NCBI GenBank assembly: GCA_038232275.1
Contig: JBBSIC010000033.1
Span: forward strand, 1 to 38,397
Origin: DATLGB01 sp038232275
Lineage (GTDB): Bacteria; Actinomycetota; Thermoleophilia; Solirubrobacterales; Solirubrobacteraceae
Direction: 5' to 3'
DNA length: 38,397 nt
Under the pieces are notes generated by a model. That model did not search any database, had not been told where the DNA came from, and saw only the letters and a program-made list of their open reading frames with translations. The position numbers and the translations under genes were made by a program. Each line of letters starts with the position of its first letter. Position 1 is the stretch's first letter. Of this stretch, positions 7,221 through 14,848 are shown one piece after another.

Positions 7221-7946
7221 ATGCCGACCGCCGCAGGCGCGCCGGTGAAGCCCGCGGGAGAAACCCTGCTGTGGATCATCCTCCCGTACGTCGCGCTCGC
7301 GGTGTTCGTCGTCGGACACTGGTGGCGCTATCGCACCGACCAGTTCGGTTGGACCAGCCACTCGACGCAGCTGCTCGACCGCCGCGTGCTGGGCTGGGCC
7401 AGTCCCGCCTTCCACTACGGTGCCCTCGCCGCGGTCGGCGGGCACATCATCGGTCTGTGCATCCCGCGTAGGTGGACCGAGGCGGTGGGCATCAGCGAGA
7501 GCGCCTACCGATGGTTCTCGGCGATCGCCGGCGCCGTCGCCGGTGCCGTGGCCCTGGTAGGGTTCATCGGACTCGTCTACCGGCGGGTGACGAGCGACCG
7601 CGTTCGTCCCACCACGACGCGGGGCGATGGCCTGACCTACCTGCTGCTGATCGTCATGGGCGTCTGGATGACGTTCGGCTTCAACCTGGCGACCAAGTCG
7701 CCCTACAACTACCGGGATACCGTCGGCGTGTGGTGGCGCTCGCTGTTCTCCCTGCATCCCGACGTCGAGGCGGTGACCGGCGCGCCGCTGATCTACCAGT
7801 TGCATGCGATCGTCGCGTGGGGCTTCTGGGCGGCGTTCCCGTTCAGCCGCCTCGTGCACGCGTGGAGCATCCCGTTGCAGTACCTCGGCCGCCCGTACAT
7901 CCTCTACCGGCGCCGGTACAGCTCGGGGCGAACGACGTTGCGGTGA
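7221..7946 (+). CDS. narI: Respiratory nitrate reductase gamma subunit (cytochrome b), orphan
   Basis: About 241 residues with five hydrophobic membrane segments. LLWIILPYVALAVFVVGHWW is the typical NarI N-terminus. The haem-b ligand pairs are conserved: FHYGALAAVGGH gives two His ten residues apart, and a later pair, in QLHAIV and RLVHAW, is eighteen apart, as in E. coli NarI (His56/66 and His187/205). The protein would pass quinol electrons to NarGH, but narG is absent here and narH/narJ are relics. Start ATG 7221 (short GAGG spacing) or GTG 7245; an open frame also extends upstream through the NarJ tail. The stop overlaps the next gene's GTG. Confidence 0.88.
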   Translation: MPTAAGAPVKPAGETLLWIILPYVALAVFVVGHWWRYRTDQFGWTSHSTQLLDRRVLGWASPAFHYGALAAVGGHIIGLCIPRRWTEAVGISESAYRWFSAIAGAVAGAVALVGFIGLVYRRVTSDRVRPTTTRGDGLTYLLLIVMGVWMTFGFNLATKSPYNYRDTVGVWWRSLFSLHPDVEAVTGAPLIYQLHAIVAWGFWAAFPFSRLVHAWSIPLQYLGRPYILYRRRYSSGRTTLR

Positions 7947-8932
7947 GCGCGAAGCACGGCGCGCTCGATCGGGTCCTCAGCGGCGTCCCACCCGCATCGG
8001 GCGCCGTGGTCATGGGCACCGGCATCGTCTCCGTGGCCCTGTCCCTGGGTGGGCGAGAGCTGCTGTCGCGCCTCCTGCTGATCGTCACCGGCGCCGTCTG
8101 GGTCGCGCTCGCCGTGCTGTTGGCCGTCCGCGCGGCGCGTGATCGCGCGCGCCTTCGCCGCGACGTGCAAACGCCTGCCGCCTTCACCGCGGTCGCCGGC
8201 ACCGCCGTGTTCGGCACCCGCCTGACGTCGCTGGGCTGGTCGTGGGCGGGGGGCGTCCTGCTGGTCCTCGCCCTGGTGCTGTGGCTGGGCCTGCTCGGAC
8301 CCGTGCTGCGGCACTTCACGACGCCGACGGTCGGGGCCTCGTTCGTGCTGATCGTCGGGACCGAGTCGCTCGCAGTGCTCGCCGCGACCCTCGCGCTCCA
8401 GAAGCGCGCCGGCTGGCTGCTCGCCGCGTCTCTCGTGCCGTTCGCGCTCGGCCTGGGCTTCTATGCGTTCGTCGCGAGCCGCTTCGACATCCGCCAACTC
8501 GCCGCCGGGCACGGCGACCACTGGGTGACCGGCGGCGCGCTGGCGATCTGCACCGTCACGGCCGGGCGGATCACCCTCGCGGCCGAGCGGCTCGAGCTGT
8601 CCGACGGCGCGGTCGGGGCGCTCAGGGACCTCTCGGTGGCGCTGTGGGTCCTGGCGCTGTTGTGGCTGCCGGTCCTCCTGGTCGCCGAGGTCCGGTGGCC
8701 GCGGATGAGCTACGACGTGCGCCGCTGGTCGACCGTGTTCCCGGTCGGAATGTACGCCGCCTGCAGCTTCGTCGTGGGCGCCGTCGCCTCGGTCCCGGCG
8801 ATCACCAGCTTCGCTCGCGTCTGGCTCTGGGTCGCCGTGGCGGTGTGGGCCGTGGTCGCGTGCGGACTGGCGCGGTCCGCAGCCGACACGCTCGGCCGGC
8901 GAGCTCCCCCTTCTCGCAGCCGGCCTGGATAG
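7943..8932 (+). CDS. TDT family transporter/channel (TehA/Mae1/SLAC1-like)
   Basis: 329 residues, about ten membrane helices. VPPASGAVVMGTGIVSVALS is the typical first helix of the tellurite-resistance/dicarboxylate transporter and anion-channel family. Family members move C4-dicarboxylates, sulfite or nitrate/chloride; the substrate here cannot be told from sequence alone. The GTG start at 7943 overlaps the narI stop (GTGA), so the two are co-translated, which could hint at nitrate or nitrite movement. No signs of damage, unlike the upstream fragments. A hairpin follows at 8989. Confidence 0.85.
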   Translation: MSAKHGALDRVLSGVPPASGAVVMGTGIVSVALSLGGRELLSRLLLIVTGAVWVALAVLLAVRAARDRARLRRDVQTPAAFTAVAGTAVFGTRLTSLGWSWAGGVLLVLALVLWLGLLGPVLRHFTTPTVGASFVLIVGTESLAVLAATLALQKRAGWLLAASLVPFALGLGFYAFVASRFDIRQLAAGHGDHWVTGGALAICTVTAGRITLAAERLELSDGAVGALRDLSVALWVLALLWLPVLLVAEVRWPRMSYDVRRWSTVFPVGMYAACSFVVGAVASVPAITSFARVWLWVAVAVWAVVACGLARSAADTLGRRAPPSRSRPG

Positions 8933-8988
8933 CGCCTCGGCGGCGTGAGCCGCGGGGCCTCCTGAAGCGCGACCCAACACGGCCGAGG

Positions 8989-9005
8989 GAAGCCGCTCCG
9001 GCTTC
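8989..9005. terminator. GC-rich hairpin between convergent genes
   Basis: GAAGCCG-CTC-CGGCTTC, a 7-bp perfect stem with a 3-nt loop, between the plus-strand TDT gene and the minus-strand slipin. It could end transcription from both sides. No T-tract is visible, so efficiency is uncertain. Confidence 0.5.
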
Positions 9006-9008
9006 AGC

Positions 9009-9834
9009 TCAGCGCTGAACGAGCTCGCCGTCGGCGGGGGTGGGGGCCGGGGCGGGGCCTGCTGCTGTCGCCTCGCGCCTGAGGAAGGCGCCGACCTCTC
9101 CGATCGTGCTCATCAGCGGGGCGGGGAACATGATCGTGGAGTTCTTGTCGACGCCGATCTCGACCATAGTCTGCAGGTTGCGCAGCTGGAGGGCGAGCGG
9201 GTGGGCCATCATCACGTCCGAGGCGCGCCCGAGCTCGCCGGCGGCGAGCGCCTCCCCCTCGGCGGCGATGATCTTCGCGCGCTTCTCGCGCTCGGCCTCG
9301 GCCTGGCGGGCCATGGCACGCTTCATGCTGTCGGGGAGCTGGATGTCCTTGAGCTCGACGACGGTGACCTTGACGCCCCATTCCTCGGTCTGGACGTCGA
9401 GGATCTCGCGGATGTTCTGGTGGATCTCGTCCGTCGCCGACAAGGTCTCGTCGAGGGTGTGGCGGCCGACGACCGAGCGCAGGGTGGTCTGGGCGATCTG
9501 GTTGATGGCCGCGGCCACGTTCTCGAATCGCCACCACCGACCGGACGGCGTCGTCGATGCGGTAGTAGGCGACGGCGGACACATCGACGCTGACGTTGTC
9601 CTTGGTGATGATGCCCTGCGACTGGATCGGCATCGTGACGATCCGCAGCGAGACCCGGTAGACGCGATCGACGAGCGGGACGATGAAGATCAGCCCAGGC
9701 CCGCGCGCCCCATCCTTGACCCGGCCCAGCCGGAATTGCACGCCGCGCTCGTACTGCTTGAGGATCCGCACGCTGGCGGCCAAGCCCAGCAGCGCGATGA
9801 CACCGAGCACAGCGAGCACGTAGAGCGCAATCAT
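9009..9834 (-). pseudogene. SPFH/slipin (stomatin-like) gene with single +1 frameshift
   Basis: The N-terminal part from ATG 9834 has a membrane helix (MIALYVLAVLGVIALLGLAA) and the SPFH start ILKQYERGVQFRLGRVKDG. The frame holds to DAVRSVVAI, then the expected ENVAAAINQIAQTTLRSVVG continues one frame over to TGA at 9009. Removing one A in the CGAATCG run at 9526/9527 restores a ~275-residue protein ending in a normal tail (STIMFPAPLM). GGAGGAGG lies about 10 nt before the ATG. Intact slipins are membrane-anchored scaffold proteins, often next to NfeD; no nfeD is here. A very recent mutation, a sequencing error, or programmed slippage are the options. Confidence 0.85.
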
Positions 9835-9953
9835 GTCGTCAAGGCTCCTCCTCCCCTGACCGGTCAACATCGGGGCGAACCCGCCAGGGCGATGTGGAGG
9901 ACTACGGGTCCCGGTCGCCGCCCGTGACCGCCGATCGCCGGTTCAGACGTCCA

Positions 9954-10534
9954 TCAGGCCGCTCGCACGGGCGCCGCATCGAGCTCCTGCCTTCGGGCGA
10001 TCACGAGCCCGGCACGCCACCCAGGGGCGCGTCCTCCGGCCGGAGGCTGGATCGACTCGGTGTCAATCCCGCTGCGCGCGATCAACCACGAGGTCACCGA
10101 GTTCGAGTTCCACATCTCACCGGTCTCGAGGTCATCGCGACCCCATACGGGCGTCGGAACGCGCGGCACCAGCTCCAGCACGCGCCGCGCAAGATCGTGA
10201 TCGTCGGTCAGTCGCCGCGGCTGAACGGCCTCGTCGACATCCGGGATCGCTCCGCCGCGCGACCGACGGATTTCGTAGCGAAAGATTCGAAGCCGACCTG
10301 CCGAGCGACCGCCGACCGCGCCTTCAGCGACGACGCCGCGTTGATCGCCGCACTCGTCAAGAACCGGCGTCATTTCGAAGCACGAACGTGACGTTTGGGA
10401 CGCGAGCGCCGAGTGATAAAGCTGGCAGGCCGATCGCGCCCAAGCCGCGCGGCCACCGCCTCGAAGACGCGACCGTTGAGCCGAGCGGAGTGGCCGCCGG
10501 CGCCAAGGGGCAGCCAATACAGGTCGACGGTGGC
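9954..10534 (-). pseudogene. Conserved actinobacterial hypothetical protein, frameshifted
   Basis: Two frames make one recognisable protein. Upstream is VDLYWLPLGAGGHSARLNGR then VFEAVAARLG (from about 10528). After a shift near 10421-10428 come LYHSAL, FRYEIRRSRGGAIPDVDEAV, VPRVPTPVWGRDDLETGEMW and NSNSVTSWLIARSGIDTES, ending at TGA 9954. I recognise this as a conserved actinobacterial family of about 210 residues without known function. A His (YHSAL) and the Asn-rich NSNS segment hint at a papain-like fold, but that is speculation. No clear start codon exists in the first frame; the nearest ATG (10584) is in the third frame, so a second lesion at the 5' end is likely. Confidence 0.65.
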
Positions 10535-10683
10535 CGCCGCCCAACCGGCCGCAGAGCGGTCGCGTCGTCCGTCCTGAAGAGCATGCCGGTGCCGGACGTC
10601 GTCCACGGGTGCCATTCTCGCGCCGAGCGTCGCCCAGAGCATCCGGGTCGAGCCCGTATGTGACTTGCGCAGAACTACAGCTT

Positions 10684-11400
10684 CTACGACTCCACGAGCA
10701 GCTCGGCGAGGTCCGACACGACCACATCGGCGCCGTGCTCGCGCAGGGCCTCCGCCTGGCCGGCGCGGTCGACGCCCACGACGTAGCCGAAGCCGCCCGC
10801 CCGGCCCGCCTCCACGCCCGCCAGCGCGTCCTCGAAGACCGCGGCCTGCCCCGGCTCGGCACCGAGCGCCCGGGCGCCGGCGAGGAAGGTGTCTGGCGCC
10901 GGCTTGCCGCCGAGGTGGTCGCGCTCGGCCACGAGCGCGTCGATGCGCGCCTCGAACAGCTCCTCGATGCCTGCCGCCACGAGCACGTCGCGGCAGTTCG
11001 CGCTCGACGAGACCACGGCGCGCCGCAGCCCGGCGTCGCGCGCCGCCCGGACGTAGCGCACCGACCCCTCGTAGGCCTCGACGCCCTGCTCGCGGATCAT
11101 CCGCAGCACGATCTCGTTCTTGCGCTTGCCGAGACCCTCGACGGCGGCTTGCGGCAGCTCGATCGCGCGCGAGGCGAGGAAGGACTGCACCCCCGCGCGC
11201 CGCGGCTTGCCGTCGACGAACTCGTCGTAGTCGGTCACGGGGTCGAACGGGACGAAGGGCTCGCCGGTCCGCACGGCCCGTTCGGAGAGAAACGGGTCGA
11301 ACAGCGCCTTCCACGCCGCCGCGTGGACCCTGGCCGTCTGCGTCAGCACTCCGTCGAGGTCGAACAGGCAGGCGCGCACGCCTTGGGGGAGACCCAGCAT
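10684..11400 (-). CDS. HAD-superfamily hydrolase, beta-phosphoglucomutase family
   Basis: 238 residues. The nucleophile motif FDLDGVLTQTARVHAAAW has Asp14 and Asp16. A cap insert contains DYDEFVDGKPR, motif II is VVSSSAN, and the motif III/IV region is GGKPAPDTF and FEDALAGVEAG. This fits beta-phosphoglucomutase-type phosphatases/mutases that convert beta-glucose-1-phosphate to glucose-6-phosphate. The usual partner, a GH65 trehalose/maltose phosphorylase, is absent from the window, so the substrate is open. Start ATG 11400 with no strong ribosome site; GTG 11379 is an alternative. It diverges from the P-type ATPase remnant across about 105 nt. Confidence 0.88.
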   Translation of the reverse strand: MLGLPQGVRACLFDLDGVLTQTARVHAAAWKALFDPFLSERAVRTGEPFVPFDPVTDYDEFVDGKPRRAGVQSFLASRAIELPQAAVEGLGKRKNEIVLRMIREQGVEAYEGSVRYVRAARDAGLRRAVVSSSANCRDVLVAAGIEELFEARIDALVAERDHLGGKPAPDTFLAGARALGAEPGQAAVFEDALAGVEAGRAGGFGYVVGVDRAGQAEALREHGADVVVSDLAELLVES

Positions 11401-11505
11401 GACGGTGAGCCTACGGGGCGCTCAGGTGCTGACACGTAGTTCGCCACGCCCCCGGTCGTCGGCACTACGGATGACGGGCGGCGAGGCGTGTGGTGCCCTG
11501 TGGGT

Positions 11506-12458
11506 ATGTTGAGCGCCATCGCCGACAGCGTGACGGTCACCGATCCGGAGGAGGAGGTCTCGCGGCTGCTCGCGCAGCTGCGCACCCAATTCGACGGTCT
11601 CGACGAGCGCGAGGCTGCGCGGCGGCTGCTGCTGCTCGCCGAGGGTGACCGGCTGTCGGCGGATGCGCGCCTGATCGCCGGCGCCGTCGAGGTCGACATG
11701 TCGCCTCTGACCGGCGAGTCGGTGCCCGTGACGCGCAGCGCCGAGCGCTCCCAGCCCGCCCTCGCGCCGCTGGAGGCCGAGGACCTCGTCTTCGCCGGCA
11801 CGCTGTGCACGGGCGGCCGTTTCTGCTCTACGCGTTCTCCGGCGGTACGATCCCGCTGCCGCTGACGGCGATGCAGATCCTCGCGATCGATCTCGGCACC
11901 GAGACCCTGCCCGCCCTGGCGCTGGGCCGCGAGCCCGCCGAGCCGGGGCTGATGGACCAACCGCCGCGCTCGCGCAAGTCCGGCCTGCTGACGCGGGCCA
12001 TGCTCGTTCGGGCCTGGCTGTGGCTCGGGCTGCTGGAGGCCGCGCTGGTGGCCGGCGGCTTCTTCTTCGTGCTGCTGCGCGCGGGCTGGTCGCCTGGGGA
12101 CGCGACCGGCGCGGGTGCTCCGCTGCACCACGCCTACCTGATGGCGACCACGATGTCCTTCGCGGGCATCACGGCCTGCCAGGTCGGCACCGCGTTCGCG
12201 GCCCGCACCAGCCGCGCCTCGCTTCGCGAGATCGGCGTGTTCTCCAACCCGCTGCTGCTCTGGGGCATAGCCTTTGAGCTGGTCTTCGCCGCTGCGCTGA
12301 TCTACCTGCCGCCGCTACAGGGCCTCTTCCACACCGCCGCACTCGGCCTAGGAGAGCTTGCGCTGCTCGCGAGCTTCGCGCCGATCGTCTGGGGCAGCGA
12401 CGAGCTGCGCCGCGCCTGGCAGCGACGCCGCCACCCCATCTCCCAAGGAGCCCGATGA
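11506..12458 (+). pseudogene. P-type cation-transporting ATPase with two large internal deletions
   Basis: From ATG 11506 the N-terminal cation-ATPase domain (VSRLLAQLRTQFDGLDEREA) runs directly into actuator-domain sequence LLAEGDRLSADARLIAG and EVDMSPLTGES, so helices 1-2 are lost, in frame, at a CTG-repeat junction. After DLVFAGTLCTGG (about 11817) the frame changes and resumes in the C-terminal membrane domain: FLLYAFSGGTIPLPLTAMQI, ILAIDLGTETLPALALGREP and later helices to TGA 12458. The phosphorylation motif DKTGT, the nucleotide-binding domain and helices 3-4 are gone, so no transport is possible. The last codons overlap the phosphoketolase start (ATGA), which shows the original operon order. 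Confidence 0.88.
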
Positions 12459-14842
12459 CCATCCCCCTCCCGCAGCCCGCGCTCACCGGCGCCGAGCTGC
12501 GCGGCCTGGACGCCTACTGGCGCGCGGCCAACTACCTGTCGGTGGGCCAGATCTACCTGCTCGACAACCCGCTGCTGCGCGAGCCGCTGGCCCTCGAGCA
12601 CGTCAAGCCGCGACTGCTCGGCCACTGGGGCACCACCCCGGGGCTGAACTTCGTCTACGCGCACCTCAACCGCCTGATCCGCGCGCGCGACCTCGAGGTC
12701 CTCTACGTCGCCGGGCCCGGCCACGGCGGTCCCGGGCTGGTGGCCAACACCTACCTGGAGGGCACCTACTCCGAGGTCTACCCGCACATCGGGCGCAGCA
12801 CGGACGGGCTGCGGCGCCTGTTCCGCCAGTTCTCGTTCCCGGGCGGCATCCCGAGCCACGTCGCGCCGCAGACGCCGGGCTCGATCCACGAGGGCGGCGA
12901 GCTGGGCTATTCGCTGGCGCACGCCTTCGGGGCGGCATTCGACAACCCCGGGCTGCTGGTCTGCTGCGTGGTCGGCGACGGCGAGGCCGAGACCGGGCCG
13001 CTGGCCGCGAGCTGGCACTCCGACAAGTTCCTCGACGCGGCGCGCGACGGCGCGGTGCTGCCGGTCCTGCACCTCAACGGCTACAAGATCGCCAACCCGA
13101 CGCTGCTCGCCCGCATCCCCGAGCGCGAGCTGCGCAGCCTGCTCGAGGGCTACGGCTACGCGCCGCACTTCGTGTCCGGCGACGAGCCCGAGGCGATGCA
13201 CCAGCTGATGGCCCAGACGCTCGACCGCGTCGCCGACGAGATCGCCGAGATCCAGCGCGCCGCCCGCGAGGACGGCGTGACCGAGCGGCCGGCGTGGCCG
13301 ATGATCGTGCTGCGCAGCCCGAAGGGCTGGACCGGGCCCAAGACGGTCGACGGCCTGGCCGCCGAGGGGTCGTTCCGCTCCCACCAGGTGCCGCTGGCCA
13401 GCCTCGCGACCAACCCCGAGCACCTCGCCCAGCTCGAGCGGTGGCTGCGCTCCTACCGGCCGCAGGAGCTCTTCGACTCCGCCGGCGCGCTGCGCGATGA
13501 GCTGGCCGCGCTGGCCCCGCGCGGCAACCGCCGCATGGGCGCGGTGCCGCACGCCAACGGCGGCCTGCTGACCCGCGACCTCGAGCTGCCGGACTTCCGC
13601 GCCTACGGCGCCCCCGTGGTGGCGCCGGCGCGGACCATGAGCGAGGCCACGCGCGTGCTGGGCGGCTACCTGCGCGACGTGCTCGTGCTCAACGCCGAGC
13701 AGGCGAACTTCCGCCTCTTCGGTCCCGACGAGACGGCGTCGAACCGCCTCAGCGCGGTCTTCGAGGCGACCGACCGGGCCTGGGACGCCGAGCGCCTGGA
13801 CGCCGACGATCACCTGGCGCCCGACGGCCGGGTCATGGAGATCCTCTCAGAGCATCTCTGCGAGGGCTGGCTCGAGGGCTACCTGCTGACCGGCCGCCAC
13901 GGCCTGTTCAACTGCTACGAGGCGTTCATCCACATCGTGGACTCGATGGTCAACCAGCACGCCAAGTGGCTGAAGGTCAGCGCCGAGGTCCCGTGGCGCC
14001 GACCCGTGCCGTCGCTGAACATCCTGCTCAGCTCGCACGTCTGGCGGCAGGACCACAACGGCTTCTCCCACCAGGACCCCGGCTTCATCGACCACGTCGT
14101 CAACAAGAAGGCCGAGGTCGTCCGCGTCTACCTGCCGCCGGACGCCAACGGCCTGCTCTCCGGGGCCGACCACTGCCTGCGCAGCCGCGACTACATCACC
14201 GTGATCGTGGCCGGCAAGCAGCCCGCCCTGGACTTCCTGAGCATGGACGAGGCCGTCGTGCACTGCACGCGCGGCCTGGGGATCTGGCCGTGGGCGAGCA
14301 ACGACACCCCGGGGGAGCCCGACGTCGTGCTGGCCTGCGCCGGCGACACCCCGACCGTCGAGGCGCTCGCGGCCGCGGCGCTGCTGCGCGAGCGCCTGCC
14401 CGAGCTGCGCGTGCGCTTCGTCAACGTCGTGGACCTGATGCGCCTGCAGCCGCAGACCGAGCATCCCCACGGCCTCTCCGACGCCCACTTCGACGCGCTG
14501 TTCACCCCCGACAAGGCCGTGATCTTCGCCTACCACGGCTACCCGACGCTGATCCACCGGCTCACCTACCGGCGCGCCAACCACGGCGACATCCACGTCC
14601 GCGGCTACAAGGAGGAGGGCACGACCACGACGCCGTTCGACATGCTGATGCTCAACGACATGGATCGCTTCCACCTGGTCATGGACGTCATCGACCGCGT
14701 CCCGGGCCTGGGCTCGGCGGTGGCCGGCCTGCGCCAGGAGGTGGTCGACGAGCGGCTGCGCCACCGCGCCGTCACCCGGGCGACCGGCGACGACCCGGCG
14801 ACGATCCGCGACTGGGTCTGGCCCGCCGACCACGGAGCCTGA
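12455..14842 (+). CDS. xfp: Xylulose-5-phosphate/fructose-6-phosphate phosphoketolase
   Basis: 795 residues, full length for the family. It cleaves xylulose-5-P (and often fructose-6-P) with phosphate to acetyl-phosphate plus glyceraldehyde-3-P (or erythrose-4-P). Motifs: YLSVGQIYLLDNPLL, GHWGTTPGLNFVYAHLNR, GPGHGGPGLVANTYLEGTYS, thiamine-diphosphate site VVGDGEAETGPLA with NGYKIANPT (~174-215), RSPKGWTGPK, and C-terminal RGYKEEGTTTTPFDMLMLND. ATG start with AAGGAG 5-6 nt upstream, overlapping the stop of the broken ATPase gene. Followed 6 nt later by acetate kinase. No damage seen, in contrast to the ATPase remnant directly before it. Confidence 0.97.
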   Translation: MTIPLPQPALTGAELRGLDAYWRAANYLSVGQIYLLDNPLLREPLALEHVKPRLLGHWGTTPGLNFVYAHLNRLIRARDLEVLYVAGPGHGGPGLVANTYLEGTYSEVYPHIGRSTDGLRRLFRQFSFPGGIPSHVAPQTPGSIHEGGELGYSLAHAFGAAFDNPGLLVCCVVGDGEAETGPLAASWHSDKFLDAARDGAVLPVLHLNGYKIANPTLLARIPERELRSLLEGYGYAPHFVSGDEPEAMHQLMAQTLDRVADEIAEIQRAAREDGVTERPAWPMIVLRSPKGWTGPKTVDGLAAEGSFRSHQVPLASLATNPEHLAQLERWLRSYRPQELFDSAGALRDELAALAPRGNRRMGAVPHANGGLLTRDLELPDFRAYGAPVVAPARTMSEATRVLGGYLRDVLVLNAEQANFRLFGPDETASNRLSAVFEATDRAWDAERLDADDHLAPDGRVMEILSEHLCEGWLEGYLLTGRHGLFNCYEAFIHIVDSMVNQHAKWLKVSAEVPWRRPVPSLNILLSSHVWRQDHNGFSHQDPGFIDHVVNKKAEVVRVYLPPDANGLLSGADHCLRSRDYITVIVAGKQPALDFLSMDEAVVHCTRGLGIWPWASNDTPGEPDVVLACAGDTPTVEALAAAALLRERLPELRVRFVNVVDLMRLQPQTEHPHGLSDAHFDALFTPDKAVIFAYHGYPTLIHRLTYRRANHGDIHVRGYKEEGTTTTPFDMLMLNDMDRFHLVMDVIDRVPGLGSAVAGLRQEVVDERLRHRAVTRATGDDPATIRDWVWPADHGA

Positions 14843-14848
14843 GCGCCC

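Noticed and set aside
6969..7946. A genuine NarJ-NarI fusion protein
   Set aside because: The frame is open, but its first ~35 codons overlap the NarH relic in another frame and only the last ~48 codons of NarJ are present; NarI has its own start options.
10370..11314. A 314-residue minus-strand protein overlapping the HAD enzyme
   Set aside because: Its first ~210 residues are a shadow of the HAD gene; only the last ~55 belong to a real family, as the 5' part of the frameshifted hypothetical gene.
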